In this document: positions 4,965 through 7,611 of the stretch, in pieces
Layout of the letters: each line of letters starts with the position of its first letter
Position numbering within the stretch: the stretch's first letter is position 1
Assembly (NCBI GenBank): GCA_947455845.1
Contig: CANGQE010000056.1
Span: forward strand, 1 to 7,611
Length of the DNA stretch: 7,611 nucleotides
Direction: 5' to 3'
DNA from: Rickettsiales bacterium
Lineage (GTDB): Bacteria; Pseudomonadota; Alphaproteobacteria; Rickettsiales; UBA1997
Made by a program: the position numbers and the translations under genes
Notes under the pieces: generated by a model
Told to the model about the DNA's origin: nothing
The model's database searches: none
What the model saw: the letters and a program-made list of their open reading frames with translations, nothing else

Positions 4965-6074
4965 ATGAAAAAAATCCTACTAATAGACGGTGACGGCATT
5001 GGTCCGGAAGTGGTGGCTCAGGCTAAAAAAGTAATCGACTTTTTCACCAAAGAAACCGGTAAAAAATTTGAAACTGAAAATGCGCTTTTAGGTGGCATTG
5101 CTTACGACAAAGTTGGAACGCCTTTTCCTCAAGAAACTTTAGACCTTGCCCGTAAATCTGACGCTATTTTACTTGGCGCAGTTGGTGGTTTGAAATGGGA
5201 ATCTCTGGAATATAAACATCGTCCTGAACGCGGATTGCTAGGCATTCGTAAAGAGTTAGAATTATTTGCCAACTTACGTCCTGCCAAAGTTTTTAACGCT
5301 CTTGCCGACAGTTCAACTTTAAAACGCGAAATCGTTTTGAACTTAGACATCATGATCGTTCGTGAACTTACAGGTGACCTTTATTTTGGCGAACCGCGCG
5401 GTGTTACTACTTTAGCCGATGGCAGCAGACAAGGCATCAACACCATGACTTACAATTCTAAAGAAGTGGAAAGAATCGCTCGCATCGCTTTTGATTTGGC
5501 CAAAATTCGTGGCAAAAAATTATGCTCAATCGACAAAGCTAACGTCATTGAAACCACAGAAATGTGGCGCGAAGTTGTAACCGAAGTCGGTCACAAACAT
5601 TACCCTGAAATTGCGCTTTCTCACATGTATGTTGACAATGCGGCAATGCAATTAGTTCGTAACCCTAAACAATTTGACGTGATGTTAACGGGCAACATGT
5701 TTGGCGATATTTTGTCGGATACTGCTTCAATGTTAACAGGCTCTCTTGGCATGTTACCTTCGGCATCATTTGGTGCTAAGCAAGCTGACGGCACGCAACA
5801 CGCTCTTTACGAACCGATTCACGGATCAGCTCCCGACATCGCCGGCAAAAATATAGCTAACCCAATTGCTACTATTCTAAGCTTGGCAATGATGTTTAGA
5901 TATTCTTTCGGTTACGCCAAAGAAGCTGACTTAATTGAAAAAGCGGTCGAACATATTTTGAATCGTGGTGCTAGAACGGCAGACATCGCCAGAGTTGGTG
6001 AGGGTCACATTTCTTGTACTCAAATGGGTGATAAAATCATTGAAGAGTTACACAAATCATTAGCCTTTGTATGA
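4965..6074 (+). CDS. leuB: 3-isopropylmalate dehydrogenase
   Basis: LeuB oxidatively decarboxylates 3-isopropylmalate with NAD+ to 4-methyl-2-oxopentanoate, the third specific step of leucine synthesis. The 369 residues match the family. Visible motifs are DGDGIGPEV (8-16), GAVGGLKW (71-78), R95 and R105 (ELFANLRPAK), RELTGDLYFGEPRG (133-146; the usual second Gly of TGG is D138) with Y140, DKANV (190-194) with K191, YVDNAAMQLVRNPKQFDV (222-239) with D224, GDILSDTASMLTGSLGMLPS (247-266) with D248 and D252, and HGSAPDIAGKNIANPIA (286-302), typical of NAD-dependent enzymes. LeuB, rather than isocitrate or tartrate dehydrogenase, is favoured by RELTG and the C-terminal half. leuA, leuC and leuD are not nearby. 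The stop overlaps the next start (ATGA). Confidence 0.95.
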   Translation: MKKILLIDGDGIGPEVVAQAKKVIDFFTKETGKKFETENALLGGIAYDKVGTPFPQETLDLARKSDAILLGAVGGLKWESLEYKHRPERGLLGIRKELELFANLRPAKVFNALADSSTLKREIVLNLDIMIVRELTGDLYFGEPRGVTTLADGSRQGINTMTYNSKEVERIARIAFDLAKIRGKKLCSIDKANVIETTEMWREVVTEVGHKHYPEIALSHMYVDNAAMQLVRNPKQFDVMLTGNMFGDILSDTASMLTGSLGMLPSASFGAKQADGTQHALYEPIHGSAPDIAGKNIANPIATILSLAMMFRYSFGYAKEADLIEKAVEHILNRGARTADIARVGEGHISCTQMGDKIIEELHKSLAFV

Positions 6075-6841
6075 AAAAATTTTTCCTAATTTTATTTTTA
6101 GGTACATGTTTTTCTTTTGAGCTTTTTGCTCAAACGGCTCGCTCCACCTCCTTTGATGACCGACCTACTTGCGAGGAAGTCAAAGGAGTATGGCGCCAAT
6201 TCGGTAATGGTTGCACCGATGATTGCAGAAGTAAGTTTGATGAATTTACAATTTGTACTCAGGCTTTGAATTATGGTTGCGACTGCGGTAAAAATAGATG
6301 TTGGAATGGTGAAACTTGCGTGACCCAAAAAAGTTTCAAAAGAATTTTTGATGCGGAGAAGGCAAAGGAAAATGAAAAATTAGCTGAGGCAAAAAGAAGA
6401 CGTCAGGCGGTAGCTCAGGAAAATCAAGATGTGATTATGTCTAAATTAATAAATAAAATTGCCGTTGAGAATGAAGCTACTGATTTGGCTAACATTGAAA
6501 AAGCGAATGCAGCTTCTGCTGCGGCATCTATGGAAATACGAAATGCTCCTCAAGAAATAATTGCCGCACCTCCTCCACCTGTTGTTCAAAATATAACACA
6601 GCAGAGGCCATCTACTGCAGCTACTACAACCTCTAGCATTCCACCTTTTTTTGCGCAGCAGGAAGAGAAAAAAGCACAACAAATGGCTGCGGAAGCTGCG
6701 GCTAAAGCTGCGATTGAAAAAGCTTTGGCTACCGGTCAAGCAGCTAATCCACAAGCTACAACTACTACAAAATCTACTAAGGAAGATCCGTTGGTGTTAA
6801 CTTTACCGGGATTACCTGTAATTCCACTGCCGGGAAGTTAA
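6071..6841 (+). CDS. Exported protein with an eight-cysteine domain and low-complexity tail
   Basis: A 256-residue protein of unknown function. The N-terminus MKKFFLILFLGTCFSFELFA is a signal peptide, likely cut after A20 (no lipobox is evident). The mature part starts with a compact domain (34-83) holding eight cysteines at 34, 48, 52, 62, 70, 72, 77 and 83, including GVWRQFGNGCTDDC and GCDCGKNRCWNGETC, which suggests up to four disulfides. Next come a charged, probably helical stretch (91-115), an Ala-rich region, a proline run (167-170), Thr/Gln-rich low complexity and a second Ala-rich helix (199-220). The hydrophobic, proline-rich end LVLTLPGLPVIPLPGS closes it. The start overlaps the leuB stop by ATGA, so it may be translationally coupled, though the products act in different compartments. 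I recall similar cysteine patterns in exported proteins of Rickettsiales, but could not check. Confidence 0.7.
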   Translation: MKKFFLILFLGTCFSFELFAQTARSTSFDDRPTCEEVKGVWRQFGNGCTDDCRSKFDEFTICTQALNYGCDCGKNRCWNGETCVTQKSFKRIFDAEKAKENEKLAEAKRRRQAVAQENQDVIMSKLINKIAVENEATDLANIEKANAASAAASMEIRNAPQEIIAAPPPPVVQNITQQRPSTAATTTSSIPPFFAQQEEKKAQQMAAEAAAKAAIEKALATGQAANPQATTTTKSTKEDPLVLTLPGLPVIPLPGS

Positions 6842-6877
6842 GAGTTCGGGGACAGCCTCCCCAAACATGTTACCCGC

Positions 6878-7005
6878 TATCTTACCGCAACCCGCTGGTC
6901 GAGAGGAGTCGAGACCTACCAAAAGTTTACGCTCAATGCTTTGGCAAGGTAGTAAAAACTTAGGTAGGTCTCGACTCCGCTCGACCAGCGGATTGTGGTA
7001 GGGTA
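6878..7005. repeat. Long inverted repeat between the leuB unit and ftsK
   Basis: The arms 6892-6920 and 6963-6991 are 29-bp inverted repeats with a single mismatch (A6903 against G6980, from GAGAGGAG versus GAGCGGAG). Pairing continues more loosely outward (10 of 14) to about 6878 and 7005 and inward through AAGTTT/AAAACTT. The core CTGGTCGAGCGGAGTCGAGACC is a known type of dispersed bacterial intergenic palindrome that translates as LVERSRD. A small GGGGA/TCCCC hairpin lies just upstream (6848-6862). The structure could end the leuB transcript, but no T-run follows. No gene is seen between 6842 and 7044. Confidence 0.8.
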
Positions 7006-7044
7006 TTGTGTTATTTAACAAAACAAAATCCAAAACATCCCTAA

Positions 7045-7611
7045 ATGCTCCAAAACAAAATTTTTCAAATCATCATTCGTCTCCTGATCCGGCTTTTCGG
7101 ATTGCTCTTGATTGGGTTTTCTTTGGTTTTTGTTTTGGCTTTGCTCAGTTTTAATCCTGACGATTCTTCCTTCAACACTGTTTCAACTGACGATCACATC
7201 TACAATTGGCTTGGTTCATTTGGCTCACATATTTCTGATTTATCTTTTCAACTAATTGGCATTTCGTCCTTTTTTCTCTGCTTAATCATTTTCAGCATCG
7301 GCACTAAAATTAGCAGTCGCGCCGGCATCAGAAATTTACTGCCGAAAATTATTCTTACTCCTTTTTGTATTCTTTGCCTCTCAGTATTCTTTGCCTCTTT
7401 GCCCCAACAAGAATGGTGGGAGTTTGACAGTTTTGGTGGTGTCAACGGACGCTTCATTCTAGCCAACATCACTCAAGTTCCGCTATTTCTAACCATGGCT
7501 CTGGCTCTAACGGCTTCAGTTGTTTTATTGTCGACCATCATTGAAATTTCTTGGGCTGATTGGGTTTACTGCTTTCGTTACAGCTTTTTTACCGGCCGTT
7601 TTTTCACCGAC
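7045..7611 (+). CDS. ftsK: DNA translocase FtsK, N-terminal membrane domain (partial)
   Basis: FtsK anchors at the division septum and pumps chromosome dimers apart to dif sites during cell division. The first 189 codons are present and the frame is open at the window edge. The sequence fits the FtsK_4TM domain: hydrophobic segments at about 15-37, 66-86, 103-118 and 146-168, the loop LSFNPDDSSFNT (34-45) after the first helix, which matches the conserved LxSYxPxDPSxxT, and FGGVNGRF (130-137) before the last helix, matching the family's GGxxG. The motor and gamma domains would lie to the right. ATG 7045 gives a normal short cytoplasmic N-terminus. No Shine-Dalgarno is visible. Confidence 0.9.
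   Translation, partial: MLQNKIFQIIIRLLIRLFGLLLIGFSLVFVLALLSFNPDDSSFNTVSTDDHIYNWLGSFGSHISDLSFQLIGISSFFLCLIIFSIGTKISSRAGIRNLLPKIILTPFCILCLSVFFASLPQQEWWEFDSFGGVNGRFILANITQVPLFLTMALALTASVVLLSTIIEISWADWVYCFRYSFFTGRFFTD

Noticed and set aside
6446..6754. 102-codon minus-strand frame
   Set aside because: Antisense of the low-complexity part of the exported protein; its Ser/Arg/Cys-rich content is a by-product of GCT/GCA-rich codons.
6812..7033. 73-codon minus-strand frame with PLVERSRDLP
   Set aside because: Translation of the 29-bp inverted repeat upstream of ftsK, not a gene.

Overview
The window reads as chromosomal DNA of an AT-rich alphaproteobacterium, most likely related to Rickettsiales or a similar host-associated group. 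Four things point there, all judged by eye. The LeuB and FabD motifs have an alphaproteobacterial look. A Cox11 gene implies a cytochrome c oxidase. An intergenic palindrome translates as HPELVSGS on one frame and VILNLFQDLF on another, which is common in Rickettsiales genomes. An IS30 remnant and an IS3-type remnant lie side by side. The placement was not tested by phylogeny. None of the eight annotated starts has a convincing Shine-Dalgarno sequence.

Layout. Positions 1-835 are a mobile-element scar: the C-terminus of an IS30-type transposase, directly followed by a 5'-truncated IS3-type OrfA, then a short lysine-rich frame, a palindromic repeat and a 14-bp tandem repeat. At 836-1963 is a single ATPase of the archaeal-type/STAND-like P-loop group with a C-terminal winged helix. 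It appears richer in A and T than its neighbours and is probably an acquired accessory gene. Positions 2060-4176 hold housekeeping genes: fabD (fatty-acid synthesis), a diverged cox11/ctaG on the minus strand overlapping the end of fabD, and pdxH (pyridoxal phosphate synthesis).

Positions 4178-4927 surround cyaY (frataxin) and are the most rearranged part. Three copies of an AT-rich palindrome occur here. The palindrome just upstream of cyaY has been duplicated together with the first eight cyaY codons, and a roughly 164-bp MITE-like element with imperfect terminal inverted repeats sits between the two copies. The last palindrome supplies the final codon and stop of cyaY.

Positions 4965-6841 hold leuB (leucine synthesis), overlapping by ATGA a gene for an exported protein with an eight-cysteine N-terminal domain and a low-complexity tail. 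After a long hairpin repeat (6878-7005), ftsK begins and runs off the window.

The genes do not form one pathway. They are mostly solitary housekeeping genes separated by repeats, a layout typical of a genome scattered by repeat activity. I do not see a clear new multi-gene defence or mobile system. The best leads are the cysteine-rich exported protein coupled to leuB, the diverged Cox11, the cyaY repeat cluster and the orphan ATPase next to the insertion-sequence scar.
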